30,872 bases of DNA from Clostridiaceae bacterium (GTDB taxonomy: Bacteria > Bacillota > Clostridia > Saccharofermentanales > Fastidiosipilaceae). Below, one piece after another: positions 15,612 to 23,945 of the stretch. Where the stretch lies: the NCBI GenBank assembly GCA_012800515.1, contig JAAZJE010000040.1:1-30872 (forward strand), written 5' to 3'. The notes below the pieces were generated by a model that worked only from the letters and a program-made list of their open reading frames with translations, ran no database searches and was not told where the DNA came from. Each line of letters opens with the position of its first letter. Within the stretch, counting starts at the first letter, position 1. A program made the translations under genes and the position numbers.

Positions 15612-17891
15612 TCAACGGAAAACGTCCAGTATACGCTCCCAGAGCGATTTCGCCTTGGGCTCATCAACTATCGGGGTGGAGCGCTCGACCTTGTCGACTC
15701 CGTCGACCAGCAATATAAATTGCTGGGTGTCCGGCCGCGAATCCCGACCGGGAACGAAGGACGTTAACTCCAATGTTCCCTTCTTGAGCACGGGGAATTT
15801 CTCCTCGATTTGCTCCATAATTTCCTTGTCGATATTGTCCAGGCGCTCATCAATTTCCGCCGTGCCGTCGGCCATCTCACCGACCCCGTCGGCTACTTTA
15901 TTGATACCCGACGCATACTCCCTCAGGCCGTCCGCCAATTCGCCGTTTCCGTCAATCAGCTTGCTGATTCCGTCGACTATCTCGCTCTGACCCCCGGTCA
16001 GTTGCGAGCCGGAGCGGCCTATTGCGCTGCTGCCGTCATACAGTTGCCGCAGCCCCTGATTCAATTGCGCGAGGCCAGAATTCAGGCCTGGAGTGGTCAA
16101 TTTGCCGTTTTTGTCTCTCACGCCTGCCAAGCCGGCATAGACCGCATCAACGCCCTTAAAGTACTGCTCCAACCCGGCCAGAGCCCGGTCGAGTCCGGTC
16201 TTAAAGAGGTCGAGATTATCCGCCAGTTCATTCATACCGCCGGCCAATTGCGCCATCCGTCCGATTTCGGCAACCAACTGAGCCAAGGCCGCGTCGAGTT
16301 GCGCGTATTGGTCGGCCAAGGCGGACACTCCGCTCGTATACGCCGGGATCCCGGACAGCAGTTCGGACAACTGACCCAGTCCGCTCAGACCCTGGTTGAT
16401 ATCGCTCAGAATCCCCTGCAACACGCCGAAAAGGATCTGTACATCCTGGTTTTGCAGCGCCTCGGGGCTCAACTGCCATTGTTGCGCCAAGGCCGCCGGA
16501 TTTTCCTGAAGCAGTTGCGCCAATTGAGCCAGTTCCGCTTGTTTTTCACCCAGCTGTGCCAGACCCGCCAGACCCTGCTCCGCCCCTCCGGCGAGAGCCG
16601 TGCCGCTCTGTTTCAATTCCGCCAGCGCGTTCCGGATCGCTTGGCTGCCGGCCAGGAGTTGCTCGATACCGGCGGCATCGACCTGCGGCAATTCCGCCAA
16701 TTGCGCCCTGATCTGGCGCGCCATTTCTCCCAAGCCCTGCGCCAGTTCACGCAGACCGTCGGCCAGCGCCGGTCCTCCGGCACGCAGTTCTCCCAGACCG
16801 TTGGCGAGTTTTTCCCCCGCCGGCACCAACTGCGCCGAGCCGTCGGCCAAGCGTTCGATTCCCTGCAGGACTGCTCCGACGCCGTCGACATACTTCTTCA
16901 GACCACTCAGCAGTTCATCGGCGCCTTTCAGCAACTCCTTGCCGCCGTCCGTCAGCGCGTCGGCGCCGTCGGTCAGATCAGTCGTGCCCGTCTTCAGTTC
17001 CGGCATTCCGTCGTTGAGTTTCTGTAGGCCGTCATTCAAATCACGCAAGCCGTCCAACATGGGGTCCAGAGCCTTGGTGAAATCGTCCGCCTTGAGATCA
17101 AACGGAAATTCCATCGACAGAGCCGTGATGCTGATCGGATCCATATGGAAATCGGTAATCGCCAGGCGTAATTCATAATTATCTTCTTTTCCGGGCAAGG
17201 TCGTGAAGCTTACCACACGGTTATTTCCGGCCAGCGCCTGGGTAGCCAGAGGCGCATCTATAACCTCGGCCGCCTCCGAGTCGAAAGTGAGCTGCGTTTG
17301 AAGAATATAATAATCGCGCATTGAGTCGGAAATAGAGGCACGCGGCCGTATCGCCAGCTTAATCAACAGATCGCCGTTCCGCCCCGACAATTCTTCCGCC
17401 CCGATCGGTTGCCCGTCGAGTGTATAAGAGAGGAAAACTTCCCAGGGCAACTCGACGCCGCTGACATTCCCCTGATAGAAGAATAAACCCGGTTCAACCT
17501 GCACCCGGAGCTTGTTGTCCCGATATTCAATTTCAGTGGAAGAAGTCAGATTGACCAGGCGGTCAAAGTTGCCGACATCGCTCAGAACACCCTCCTTAGC
17601 GACGTTAAAGCTCTCCACGACATAGAATTCCCGCGGCGTGCCGTCCGCATTCAGGCGACCGTAGACCACTTCCTCATTTTTGACTATGCCGGCATCCTGG
17701 CCTTCGATGACCGGCGTCGTCGCCGTAGAACCCTCCGCCCGGATCGTTCCACCGCCTCCGGGACAATCGCGCCGGACGGGAGAAGCACTCCCGATCCCGA
17801 CCAGGAACACGGCCAGACAAATAAGTAAAACCACTATCCGACGAATCGGCCTCCGGTGTGATATTCTTTGCATGTTTTTTACTTTAGACAT
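15612..17891 (-). CDS. Large N-terminally anchored coiled-coil protein, partner of MMPL exporter
   Basis: The 759-residue product has a basic N-terminus and one hydrophobic segment (~18-35), a beta-rich region (~60-265) and then more than 400 residues (about 270-695) with recurring L-x-x-G and ADG units spaced about seven residues apart (LADGLRELAQGLGEM, LIDGNGELADGLREYA). This pattern is known from the extracellular part of YhgE/Pip proteins, but the C-terminal multi-helix membrane domain of YhgE is absent; the protein ends in a short amphipathic helix. A Gln/Ala/Leu-rich interruption lies at ~440-500. GGGAGGG precedes the ATG. It follows the MMPL gene by 21 nt, suggesting one complex. Function is unknown; export or cell-surface bridging is inference. 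Confidence 0.75.
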   Translation of the reverse strand: MSKVKNMQRISHRRPIRRIVVLLICLAVFLVGIGSASPVRRDCPGGGGTIRAEGSTATTPVIEGQDAGIVKNEEVVYGRLNADGTPREFYVVESFNVAKEGVLSDVGNFDRLVNLTSSTEIEYRDNKLRVQVEPGLFFYQGNVSGVELPWEVFLSYTLDGQPIGAEELSGRNGDLLIKLAIRPRASISDSMRDYYILQTQLTFDSEAAEVIDAPLATQALAGNNRVVSFTTLPGKEDNYELRLAITDFHMDPISITALSMEFPFDLKADDFTKALDPMLDGLRDLNDGLQKLNDGMPELKTGTTDLTDGADALTDGGKELLKGADELLSGLKKYVDGVGAVLQGIERLADGSAQLVPAGEKLANGLGELRAGGPALADGLRELAQGLGEMARQIRAQLAELPQVDAAGIEQLLAGSQAIRNALAELKQSGTALAGGAEQGLAGLAQLGEKQAELAQLAQLLQENPAALAQQWQLSPEALQNQDVQILFGVLQGILSDINQGLSGLGQLSELLSGIPAYTSGVSALADQYAQLDAALAQLVAEIGRMAQLAGGMNELADNLDLFKTGLDRALAGLEQYFKGVDAVYAGLAGVRDKNGKLTTPGLNSGLAQLNQGLRQLYDGSSAIGRSGSQLTGGQSEIVDGISKLIDGNGELADGLREYASGINKVADGVGEMADGTAEIDERLDNIDKEIMEQIEEKFPVLKKGTLELTSFVPGRDSRPDTQQFILLVDGVDKVERSTPIVDEPKAKSLWERILDVFR

Positions 17892-17912
17892 AAATTCTTT
17901 CCCTCCCCGATC

Positions 17913-20102
17913 TCATCTGTTTCCGTTAACGTATTTCTGTAAAGGTTCATTAGGTTCATTAGGTTCATTTGAACTTTCATTTGAAGGTTTATCTATAGGT
18001 TTATTAAGTTCAGCCGTCGAGACAACGCTCTCCTCGGTGACATTCGCGCCGCGATTCCAGCCGGATTTTAAGGTCAAAGCCTTGATCGGCTTGTCCAGTA
18101 TCATTATGAGCGCCGGCAGGAAAAGCACGACCATGAGGAAGGAAAGCATAGCGCCTCGACCCAGGACTAGCCCCAGTTCATTTACCATCGAGAGCGTCGA
18201 GATCCACGATAACATATACCCGGTCAACATAAGAATCATGGCCGGCGGCAAGATGGCCGGCAATGTGTTGGTCAGGGCGTCTTTTGCCGCCTGACGAGGT
18301 GTTTTCAGTTGCCGCTCCTCCAGATAGAGTTGGGTGTATAGGATCGCGTAGTCGACGGTGGCGCCTAACTGCACCGTACTGATGATGAGATATCCCAGAT
18401 AACTCAGCTTTGTACCGAAAAAGTAGGGGATGCTCAGATTGAACCAGATAGCGGTTTCGATTGTCAGTAGCAGAACCAGCGGTATGGACAGGGAGCGGAA
18501 GGTCAGCAATATGACCAACCCGACCGCCAATATGGCTAATCCGTTAACTATCGAGTTGTCCTTATGAATCGTATCCCGCATATCAACCAGGCTGACGCTC
18601 TCTCCGGCGAGATGCACCCCCTCCGGATAAAGTGCCTCTGCCCGCTCGCGAACCGTCTCAACCAGTTCGAAGGATCTCTCACTCTCGGCAGGGACCGCGG
18701 CCGTAATAATAATCCGGCTGTAATTCGGACTGAGTAGTTGTTCAACCTGATCCGCCGGCACGAACTCCTGCGGCAACGCCGAACCCGGCAAACGGGCATA
18801 GCCGGTCACGCTGGTGATCCCCGGCAATTTATCCAATTGATCCATCAGCACCCGTTCACTTCCCGGCTGACCGCGCGGAACCAGTAGCGCCCATTGCTGC
18901 TCTTCTCCGAACTTATCCCGGATCAGCTGTCGATCGAACGCATAGCGGCTGGCCGGGTCGAATTCATCGTTGATGCCGTATATGAAATCATTGTTCAGCT
19001 GACCCAGGTAGGTAACCGGGATAAATATCAGGACGATAATGATAACCAACCAACGTACTTTGATAATCCCCTTGGATATTCCGGCAAAGCTCGGCATCAG
19101 ATTACGATGGCGCAGCCGGTCGCCAAGACGATATGAAGCCAGAATCAACGCCGGCAAAAGCGTCATAACCGTCAGGAAGCTGAAGATTATTCCCTTGGCC
19201 AGAACAATACCCATATCCGGACCGATGCGGAAGCGCATAAATATCAGAGCCAGGAAACCCAACAGAGTGGTCATTGCCGAGGCCTGAATCGAGACTACTG
19301 ATGTACGCATCGCGAGCTTCATCGCCGCAAAAGGAGTCATCCCTTCATCGGTATATTGATTGAATCTGTGCAACAGGAAAACCGCATAGTCGATCGATAC
19401 GGCCATCTGCAACACCGCTCCGACGGCTTGGGTGATGAAAGAAATATTCTTAAAAATAATATTGCTCCCCATGTTTAGGAGAACTCCGACACCGATTGTA
19501 ATCAGCACCAGGAGCGGATCGATCCAGGAACGGGTGGCAAAAACCAGAATAATTAAAATCAGCGGCAGGAGCAAAGCAACCACTTTAACCATTTCGCTTC
19601 CGGTCGCATTCTGCGCAAAAGCCAAATCGATAACCTGTCCGGAAATTGCCGCTTCCCCGCCAGCAACGGTACGAATATTTTCCAGCGCTTCCGACATATT
19701 TTCCGAATCAACCGTGGCGATATAGCGCGCCCCGCCGTCCTTATAGAAGGTTTCTACCGTCCTGCTGTCCGCCATTTCCAGCGGCACAGTGATATCGACC
19801 AGCATATCCAGCCAGACGACGCCCGAGACTTCCGACATTTTAAGGAGCTCATCCTTCATCTCACGCGCCCGGATCAGGCTTATATTCGGTACGTAGATAT
19901 TGCAATTCGGCAGACCCTCATCGAATTCTTTTTGCATCATATCAATGCTTTTCGTCGACGGAGCCTCCTCCGGTAGATAGTCTATCATGTTGTAGTTGAC
20001 CGGTACGGCCATGGCCAGGAAGATCGAAACCACAGTTAGTACCGCATAGACAATAATAACCGTTCGCTTATGATTCAATATTGAAGTGTTTAACTTATCC
20101 AC
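17913..20102 (-). CDS. MMPL/RND-family transporter
   Basis: The 729-residue protein has the RND architecture: a membrane helix (~12-32), an extracellular loop (~35-170), five helices (~172-328), a cytoplasmic stretch, a helix near 350-366, a second extracellular loop (~370-515) and five more helices. The conserved acidic residues of the proton path are visible as SIDYAVFL (Asp238) and TVDYAILY (Asp584). MMPL proteins export lipids, siderophores or peptides, often with dedicated partners. Here the downstream gene encodes a long surface coiled coil. The C-terminal tail is Asn/Glu/Pro/Ser-rich and contains an NEP tripeptide repeat. The start is GTG at 20102, with GGGGGA upstream. Confidence 0.93.
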   Translation of the reverse strand: MDKLNTSILNHKRTVIIVYAVLTVVSIFLAMAVPVNYNMIDYLPEEAPSTKSIDMMQKEFDEGLPNCNIYVPNISLIRAREMKDELLKMSEVSGVVWLDMLVDITVPLEMADSRTVETFYKDGGARYIATVDSENMSEALENIRTVAGGEAAISGQVIDLAFAQNATGSEMVKVVALLLPLILIILVFATRSWIDPLLVLITIGVGVLLNMGSNIIFKNISFITQAVGAVLQMAVSIDYAVFLLHRFNQYTDEGMTPFAAMKLAMRTSVVSIQASAMTTLLGFLALIFMRFRIGPDMGIVLAKGIIFSFLTVMTLLPALILASYRLGDRLRHRNLMPSFAGISKGIIKVRWLVIIIVLIFIPVTYLGQLNNDFIYGINDEFDPASRYAFDRQLIRDKFGEEQQWALLVPRGQPGSERVLMDQLDKLPGITSVTGYARLPGSALPQEFVPADQVEQLLSPNYSRIIITAAVPAESERSFELVETVRERAEALYPEGVHLAGESVSLVDMRDTIHKDNSIVNGLAILAVGLVILLTFRSLSIPLVLLLTIETAIWFNLSIPYFFGTKLSYLGYLIISTVQLGATVDYAILYTQLYLEERQLKTPRQAAKDALTNTLPAILPPAMILMLTGYMLSWISTLSMVNELGLVLGRGAMLSFLMVVLFLPALIMILDKPIKALTLKSGWNRGANVTEESVVSTAELNKPIDKPSNESSNEPNEPNEPLQKYVNGNR
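17943..17969. repeat. Three tandem 9-bp repeats within the MMPL gene
   Basis: The unit AGGTTCATT occurs three times without interruption (17943-17951, 17952-17960, 17961-17969) and encodes Asn-Glu-Pro units in the cytoplasmic C-terminal tail of the MMPL protein. Imperfect copies (TTTCATTTGAAGG) flank it. Because the unit is a multiple of three, slippage would change tail length without a frameshift. Confidence 0.85.
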
Positions 20103-20153
20103 TTTCTTTCCCCCATGTCAGCCTCGCCGAAAATCAATCGGCTTGTACATATA

Positions 20154-20182
20154 AATATATCCACTTACAAATTTCGGTTCAA
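20154..20182 (-). promoter_or_regulatory. Candidate sigma-A promoter for the MMPL gene pair
   Basis: Minus strand: -35 TTGAAC (20177-20182), 17-nt spacer, -10 TATATT (20154-20159), matches 4/6 and 5/6. A small stem (GCCGA/TCGGC) lies in the leader near 20125-20141. The position just downstream of the ugpC terminator makes this the expected start of the MMPL unit. Confidence 0.65.
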
Positions 20183-20252
20183 GGGGAAATCGCGCTCCTA
20201 GCGATCGACATTATTTCGGTTTTGTCGTGTCGCTGACTGAAACGGCGCACCC

Positions 20253-20284
20253 AAAAAAACGGCCCCTTGCGGAGCCGTTTTTTT
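20253..20284. terminator. Intrinsic terminator of ugpC (symmetrical)
   Basis: A 7-bp GC-rich stem with one G-U pair closed by a GCAA tetraloop on the minus strand is flanked by seven A on one side and seven T on the other. It therefore has a U-run in both directions. It lies 23 nt after the ugpC stop codon and isolates that gene from the MMPL unit. Confidence 0.95.
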
Positions 20285-20306
20285 AACAACTATCGATGGG
20301 TAACGA

Positions 20307-21422
20307 TTAGGTGATGATCGCCTGCTCGGTCTCCTGATCAAACAGGGCAATACGGCGACCGTCGATTCTGAACTTGGCAGGCTCGCCGACACGCGAAACG
20401 GTCGCCATCGGGTCAACGCGCGCGGTCAGAGAATAGCCCTCGTGCGTCATGTAGACATAGGTCTCGGCGCCGAGCATTTCCACGACGTCGACATCGGCGT
20501 CGAACACGGTCGTGGGTGATGCGGCGACATCATCCGGAGTATCGGAGATAGCTTCCGGACGAACGCCCATGATGACTTCCTTATCGATATAATTACGTAC
20601 TTCTTCCGTGTCGTACTTATCGGCCGGCAGGGTGATGACATTGCTACCGAACTTAACCTTGAGCTCGCCGTCCTCGTCATAGATAGTAGTGTTGATGAAG
20701 TTCATCGGGGGCATACCGATGAAGCCGGCGACAAAGGTATTGACCGGATGCAGATACAGCTCGGAGGGGCTGTCGACCTGCTGGATAAATCCGTCCTTCA
20801 TAACGACGATACGCGTACCCATGGTCATGGCCTCTGTCTGGTCATGCGTAACGTATATGATGGTTGTATTCAGACGCTGGTGAAGCTTCGTGATCTCAAC
20901 TCTCATTTGGACGCGCAGTTTGGCGTCGAGGTTGGAGAGCGGCTCGTCCATCAGGAAGACCTTGGGATCGCGAACAATGGCGCGTCCGAGAGCAACGCGC
21001 TGGCGCTGACCGCCGGACAGAGCCTTCGGTTTACGATCCAACAGATGCTCAATCTCAAGGATACGGGCAGCCTCGGTAACACGCCGCTTGATATCGTCCT
21101 TGGGAATCTTGCGCAGTTTCAGACCGAAAGCCATATTGTCATATACGGTCATATGCGGATACAAAGCGTAGTTCTGGAAAACCATCGCGATGTCACGATC
21201 CTTGGGCTGGACATCATTGACGAGTCTGTCGTCGATGTAAATCTCACCCTGAGTAATCTCCTCCAAGCCGGCAATCATGCGCAGCGTCGTCGACTTACCG
21301 CAGCCTGAGGGACCGACCAGAATAATGAACTCACGATCTTCAACCGAAAGGCTGAAGTCGCTGACCGCGATGACACCGCCGTCAAACTCTTTGTAGACAT
21401 TCTTCAGTAAAACACTAGCCAT
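20307..21422 (-). CDS. ugpC: Sugar ABC transporter ATP-binding protein, UgpC/MsmX type
   Basis: This 371-residue ATPase belongs to the carbohydrate-uptake (CUT1) class. Walker A GPSGCGKST is at 37-45, the Q-loop in VFQNYALYPHM, the signature LSGGQRQRV at 135-143, Walker B VFLMDEP at 155-161 and the switch His in YVTHDQTEA. The C-terminal TOBE/regulatory domain (MGVRPEAI onward) is complete. No permease or binding-protein gene is adjacent; in Firmicutes such orphan ATPases (MsmX/MsmK) energise several sugar transporters. GAGGAGGT precedes the ATG. It is transcribed alone, between its own promoter and terminator. Confidence 0.92.
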   Translation of the reverse strand: MASVLLKNVYKEFDGGVIAVSDFSLSVEDREFIILVGPSGCGKSTTLRMIAGLEEITQGEIYIDDRLVNDVQPKDRDIAMVFQNYALYPHMTVYDNMAFGLKLRKIPKDDIKRRVTEAARILEIEHLLDRKPKALSGGQRQRVALGRAIVRDPKVFLMDEPLSNLDAKLRVQMRVEITKLHQRLNTTIIYVTHDQTEAMTMGTRIVVMKDGFIQQVDSPSELYLHPVNTFVAGFIGMPPMNFINTTIYDEDGELKVKFGSNVITLPADKYDTEEVRNYIDKEVIMGVRPEAISDTPDDVAASPTTVFDADVDVVEMLGAETYVYMTHEGYSLTARVDPMATVSRVGEPAKFRIDGRRIALFDQETEQAIIT

Positions 21423-21451
21423 TAAGCAACCTCCTCGGGCAACCTGCGTCG

Positions 21452-21488
21452 CCCGTTCCTAAAATGTGTTGTAACTCTTGTGAACGGG
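21452..21488 (-). promoter_or_regulatory. Inverted repeats in the ugpC leader
   Basis: CCCGTTC and GAACGGG (7-bp perfect arms, 24-nt loop) can form a stem in the leader RNA. The same CGGGC sequence can instead pair with GCCCG at about 21435-21439, placing a hairpin directly before the AGGAGG ribosome-binding site. The two pairings exclude each other. Whether this is a regulatory switch or chance is open. Confidence 0.35.
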
Positions 21489-21509
21489 TTTCTCTCCCCG
21501 TACGTGACT

Positions 21510-21538
21510 ACTATATCAGGTCGAAAGCTTTTTGGTAA
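21510..21538 (-). promoter_or_regulatory. Candidate sigma-A promoter for ugpC
   Basis: Minus strand: -35 TTACCA (21533-21538), 17-nt spacer, -10 TATAGT (21510-21515), matches 4/6 and 5/6. It gives a leader of about 80 nt. The 412-nt divergent gap between ugpC and argC holds this promoter, the argC promoter and A/T-rich sequence; I see no gene in it. An extended -10 (TGATACAAT, 21661-21669) on the plus strand could be a second start for argC. Confidence 0.5.
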
Positions 21539-21773
21539 TTCGCAGATCTCACAAATGTTTAGGCGTTTTTTGTGACCCCCCACTGTGAAAAGCGCTATAT
21601 TCTCCGCCTTTGTACCGGGTAGATTTGGTTATTTTTACTTCATCGCTTCCGACGGCGGATTGATACAATACTCATAGAAGACAAATTATGAATATTTTTA
21701 ATATTTTATACATTATGTCGTGCGGCAGTTTTATCTATGATAGAGCTGGGAGTTCAGCAAACAATATGTGAAC

Positions 21774-21802
21774 TTGACAGCATAATGATCATAGTATATG
21801 CT
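21774..21802 (+). promoter_or_regulatory. Promoter for the arginine unit
   Basis: Plus strand: -35 TTGACA (21774-21779, perfect), 17-nt spacer, -10 TATGCT (21797-21802, 4/6). The spacer contains the small palindrome ATGATCAT. Transcription would start about 25 nt before the argC ATG. Confidence 0.6.
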
Positions 21803-21810
21803 TTGCATAT
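21796..21810. promoter_or_regulatory. Palindrome over the argC -10 region, possible arginine-repressor site
   Basis: ATATGC and GCATAT are separated by TTT and overlap the -10 and start site of the argC promoter. The location is where ArgR/AhrC-type repressors bind, but the sequence does not match the usual ARG box well. A second half-match (ATGAATA followed by an A/T tract) is near 21688-21694. The assignment to arginine control is inference from position. Confidence 0.35.
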
Positions 21811-21834
21811 TATACATTTGCACCGGAGGGGCTT

Positions 21835-22917
21835 ATGAATACTCAAAACGCGGAAGAGCGTCTAACACGAATCGGGGTTATCGGAGCGACCGGCTATGTC
21901 GGTCAGGAATTGGTGCGCCTGATCTGTATGCACCCGTATTTGCGATTGATCGTCGTCTGTTCGGTCAGCTTCACCGGACAGAAATATTCCGAAGTCGTAC
22001 CCGCGGCGCGCGGCATTTGCGACCTTGTCCTGGAAGAAGTCGACATGGACAGAATGGCGGCGGAATGTGATGTGGTGATTACCGCTCTGCCGCACGGCGT
22101 TTCCGCCACAATGGTGCCCGGTCTTTTGGAGAAGGGTCTGAAAGTCCTGGACCACAGCGGCGATTTCCGTTTCCGCGACCCCGCTCTGTACGAGGCCGCC
22201 TACAAAATGCCGGCGCCGGAGCAAATCTATCTGGACATGGCGGTCTACGGACTACCCGAACTCTACCGAGCCGAACTCGCCACCACCCGCCTGATCAGCA
22301 ACCCGGGCTGCTATCCGACCTGCACGATACTGGGCTTTTTGCCGTTGCTACGCGCCGGATACCTGCAACTCGACAGCCTGATCGCCGATATCTATTCGGG
22401 CGTCAGCGGAGCCGGACGCAAGGCGGATCTCGCCACAAGTTATTGTGAGACCGAGTCGAACCTTAAGCCCTACGGTGTGCTCGGACATCGCCATCGCATA
22501 GAGATGATCAGCCGGCTCGAGGAAATCGGCGCCCCCGGAATAAAGCTCAGCTTCACCCCGCATCTGGCGCCGGTCAAGCGGGCGATGTTGGCGAGTCTCT
22601 ATGCCCGCCCGACGGGGCTTTTCCCGGAGAGCTTGGAGGATACCGAAGCTCTGACCGAATTCTACGCCGACTGCTTTGCCGACGACCCCTTCGTCCGCGT
22701 TCTGCCGGCCGGTCAGTTGCCGCAGACCAAAGACGTGCAATACAGCAACTTTATCGACATCGCCGCGGTCTATGAACCGGCGAGCAATTGGTTGCGCATT
22801 TTCACCGCCCAGGATAATTTGGGCAAAGGTGCCGCCTCCCAGGCCATCCAGGCTTTGAACTGCATGCTGGGCTATGACGAACGCACCGGAATTTGGCTCA
22901 GCGGCATCCACGTATAA
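21835..22917 (+). CDS. argC: N-acetyl-gamma-glutamyl-phosphate reductase
   Basis: ArgC catalyses the NADPH-dependent reduction of N-acetylglutamyl phosphate to the semialdehyde, the third step of ornithine synthesis. The 360-residue product has the Rossmann motif RIGVIGATGYVGQEL (12-26), the active-site Cys159 in SNPGCYPT, a YSGVSGAGRKA loop and the histidine region LGHRHRIEM. The C-terminus contains QDNLGKGAASQAIQALN, diagnostic for ArgC. CGGAGGGG lies just before the ATG. It is the first gene of the arginine unit; argB begins 21 nt downstream. Confidence 0.97.
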   Translation: MNTQNAEERLTRIGVIGATGYVGQELVRLICMHPYLRLIVVCSVSFTGQKYSEVVPAARGICDLVLEEVDMDRMAAECDVVITALPHGVSATMVPGLLEKGLKVLDHSGDFRFRDPALYEAAYKMPAPEQIYLDMAVYGLPELYRAELATTRLISNPGCYPTCTILGFLPLLRAGYLQLDSLIADIYSGVSGAGRKADLATSYCETESNLKPYGVLGHRHRIEMISRLEEIGAPGIKLSFTPHLAPVKRAMLASLYARPTGLFPESLEDTEALTEFYADCFADDPFVRVLPAGQLPQTKDVQYSNFIDIAAVYEPASNWLRIFTAQDNLGKGAASQAIQALNCMLGYDERTGIWLSGIHV

Positions 22918-22938
22918 GTATAAAAGCGAGGTATTACG

Positions 22939-23904
22939 ATGAAAGATTTTGTTAATGTATATGACAATACGATTTCCGCCGCCGAGCGCGCCGCCAACGT
23001 GCCCGTAGAGGTCAAGGCCTCGATCCTGATCGAAGCCCTTCCCTACATCCGCAGCCTTTCCGGCCGCACCGTAGTGGTAAAATACGGCGGCAACGCCATG
23101 ATAAACGCGGATCTGCGTTCGTCGATAATGGATGACCTCACCCTGCTCAAGCTCATCGGCCTGAACCCCGTCGTTGTTCATGGCGGAGGACCGGCGATTA
23201 ACGAGATGCTTGGCAAGTTGAATATTAAATCGGAATTCGTCAACGGTCTGCGCGTCACCACTCAGGAGACGATGGATGTCGTGCAAATGGTTCTGGCCGG
23301 TAAAATAAATACGGATATCGTGGCCGGACTCAATCAGAAGGGTGCCCAGGCAATCGGTCTGAGCGGCATCGACGTAAGTATTCTCAAATGCACGCGTTTG
23401 GCGGAAGACGACAGCGGCGCGCCGATTGACATCGGCTTTGTCGGTAAGGTCGAGGAGGTCAATACGACCCTGCTCCAACAGCTGATCAGCGATCAGTATA
23501 TCCCGGTAATTTGCCCGATCGGCACCGACGGTAAGGGACAAAGCTACAATATCAATGCCGATACCGCCGCCGCTGAAATTGCCGCCGCACTCAAGGCGGA
23601 GAAGCTGATCGTTCTGACCGACGTACCCGGCGTAACTTGTAAAGCGGAGGACGGCAGTCAAAAGATCCTCCACGTTCTGCTCGAGGAGGAAATCCCCGGT
23701 CTTATTGAAAGCGGTGTGATCAGCGGCGGCATGATTCCGAAAGTACAGGGCTGTGTCGACACCTTGAGACGCGGCGTCAATCGTGCCCATATCATTGACG
23801 GACGCATCCCTCATTGCCTTCTGCTGGAGATCTTCACCCACGAGGGCATCGGCACGATGATTATGCGCGAGCGGCGTCCCTACCACCCCGGCGAACGTAT
23901 TTAG
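22939..23904 (+). CDS. argB: Acetylglutamate kinase
   Basis: ArgB phosphorylates N-acetylglutamate, the usual control step of arginine synthesis. The 321-residue sequence has VVVKYGGNAM with the conserved Lys/Gly-Gly, VVVHGGGPAINEML for substrate binding, NGLRVTTQETMDVVQMVLAG, and the kinase C-lobe NINADTAAAEIAAALKAEKL and SGGMIPKVQGC. It is about 20-25 residues longer than typical, from an N-terminal leader and a basic C-terminal tail. The N-terminal helix (YDNTISAAERAANVPVEVKA) resembles the extension found in arginine-sensitive hexameric kinases, so feedback inhibition by arginine is plausible but not shown. GAGGT precedes the ATG. Confidence 0.97.
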   Translation: MKDFVNVYDNTISAAERAANVPVEVKASILIEALPYIRSLSGRTVVVKYGGNAMINADLRSSIMDDLTLLKLIGLNPVVVHGGGPAINEMLGKLNIKSEFVNGLRVTTQETMDVVQMVLAGKINTDIVAGLNQKGAQAIGLSGIDVSILKCTRLAEDDSGAPIDIGFVGKVEEVNTTLLQQLISDQYIPVICPIGTDGKGQSYNINADTAAAEIAAALKAEKLIVLTDVPGVTCKAEDGSQKILHVLLEEEIPGLIESGVISGGMIPKVQGCVDTLRRGVNRAHIIDGRIPHCLLLEIFTHEGIGTMIMRERRPYHPGERI

Positions 23905-23945
23905 AACCGCCGCCCCGGCACCGAAGCGAAGAAAGGTAAAACCAG

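Noticed and set aside
15810..17027. Open frame of 405 codons on the plus strand
   Set aside because: It is antisense to the repetitive coiled-coil gene. The Gln/Arg/Leu-rich translation mirrors the repeats on the other strand and has no good start site.
21423..21834. Possible T-box or riboswitch in the ugpC-argC gap
   Set aside because: No T-box sequence core, no terminator-antiterminator pair before argC and no known metabolite-aptamer pattern was found; the argC promoter lies too close to the ATG for a long leader.
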